Origin: Sulfurimonas sp.
GTDB lineage: Bacteria > Campylobacterota > Campylobacteria > Campylobacterales > Sulfurimonadaceae
DNA length: 6,468 bases
Reading direction: 5' to 3'
NCBI GenBank assembly: GCA_027047745.1
Contig: JALTUB010000135.1
Coordinates: 1 to 6,468, forward strand
This document shows, piece by piece, positions 6,401-6,468 of the stretch (the stretch's first letter is position 1; every line of letters begins with the position of its first letter). Both the position numbers and the translations under genes were made by a program. The notes beneath the pieces are model-generated. The model searched no databases. It saw only the letters and a program-made list of their open reading frames with translations, and was not told the DNA's origin.

Positions 6401-6468
6401 GGGTCTTTAGCTCAGTTGGTTAGAGCCCTCCGCTCATAACGGAGTGGTCGTGTGTTCGAGTCACACAG
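6401..6468 (+). tRNA. tRNA with anticodon CAU (elongator Met or Ile2), 3' end cut by window
   Basis: The sequence folds as a tRNA: acceptor 5' strand GGGTCTT, D arm GCTC/GAGC with loop AGTTGGTTA, anticodon stem CTCCG/CGGAG closing the loop CTCATAA (anticodon CAT in DNA), variable loop TGGTC, and T arm GTGTG/CACAC with loop TTCGAGT. Only AG of the 3' acceptor strand is present; A pairs with T7 and G makes a wobble with T6. The anticodon stem lacks the three consecutive G:C pairs of initiator tRNA, so tRNA-fMet is unlikely. It is either elongator tRNA-Met or tRNA-Ile2, whose C34 is changed to lysidine by TilS. The variable-loop TGGTC resembles E. coli Ile2, but this is weak evidence, and the missing acceptor end prevents a decision. 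Confidence 0.93.

Overview
This AT-rich window reads as chromosomal DNA from a member of the Campylobacterota (Epsilonproteobacteria), probably a free-living, Sulfurimonas- or Arcobacter-like lineage. That placement is an inference. It rests on base composition, tightly packed genes with very short gaps, TGTATAATT-type promoters without an obvious -35 box, and rsmH lying outside a normal division/cell-wall cluster. No mobile element, CRISPR array or large repeat is visible.

Layout: two gene blocks diverge from a 99-bp AT-rich gap (about 1464-1562). The left block is on the minus strand. It starts with a membrane-anchored REC protein whose C-terminal HPt-like domain has leucine where the phospho-accepting histidine should be. 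After 15 nt it continues into the N-terminal third or less of a Uup-like ABC-F ATPase, which is cut by the window edge. The right block is on the plus strand: rsmH (16S rRNA C1402 N4-methyltransferase), a 92-aa FtsL-like bitopic coiled-coil protein overlapping it by 4 nt (ATGA), a 1038-aa RND-family permease 11 nt downstream, and a group II truncated hemoglobin 16 nt further on. This spacing suggests one transcript from the promoter at 1527-1532. The window ends inside a tRNA with anticodon CAU, which has its own TATAAT box.

How the genes fit together: rsmH followed by an ftsL-like gene is the remnant of the classical mraZ-rsmH-ftsL-ftsI order, but here ftsI is replaced by an RND permease and a globin. 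The permease has no adjacent membrane fusion or outer membrane partner, and its proton-relay residues differ from AcrB. Most of the window is ordinary housekeeping content. The features that most deserve a second look are the histidine-less HPt domain fused to an intact REC domain, and the RND/globin pair in the position usually held by cell-wall genes. I did not see convincing evidence of a wholly new biological system.
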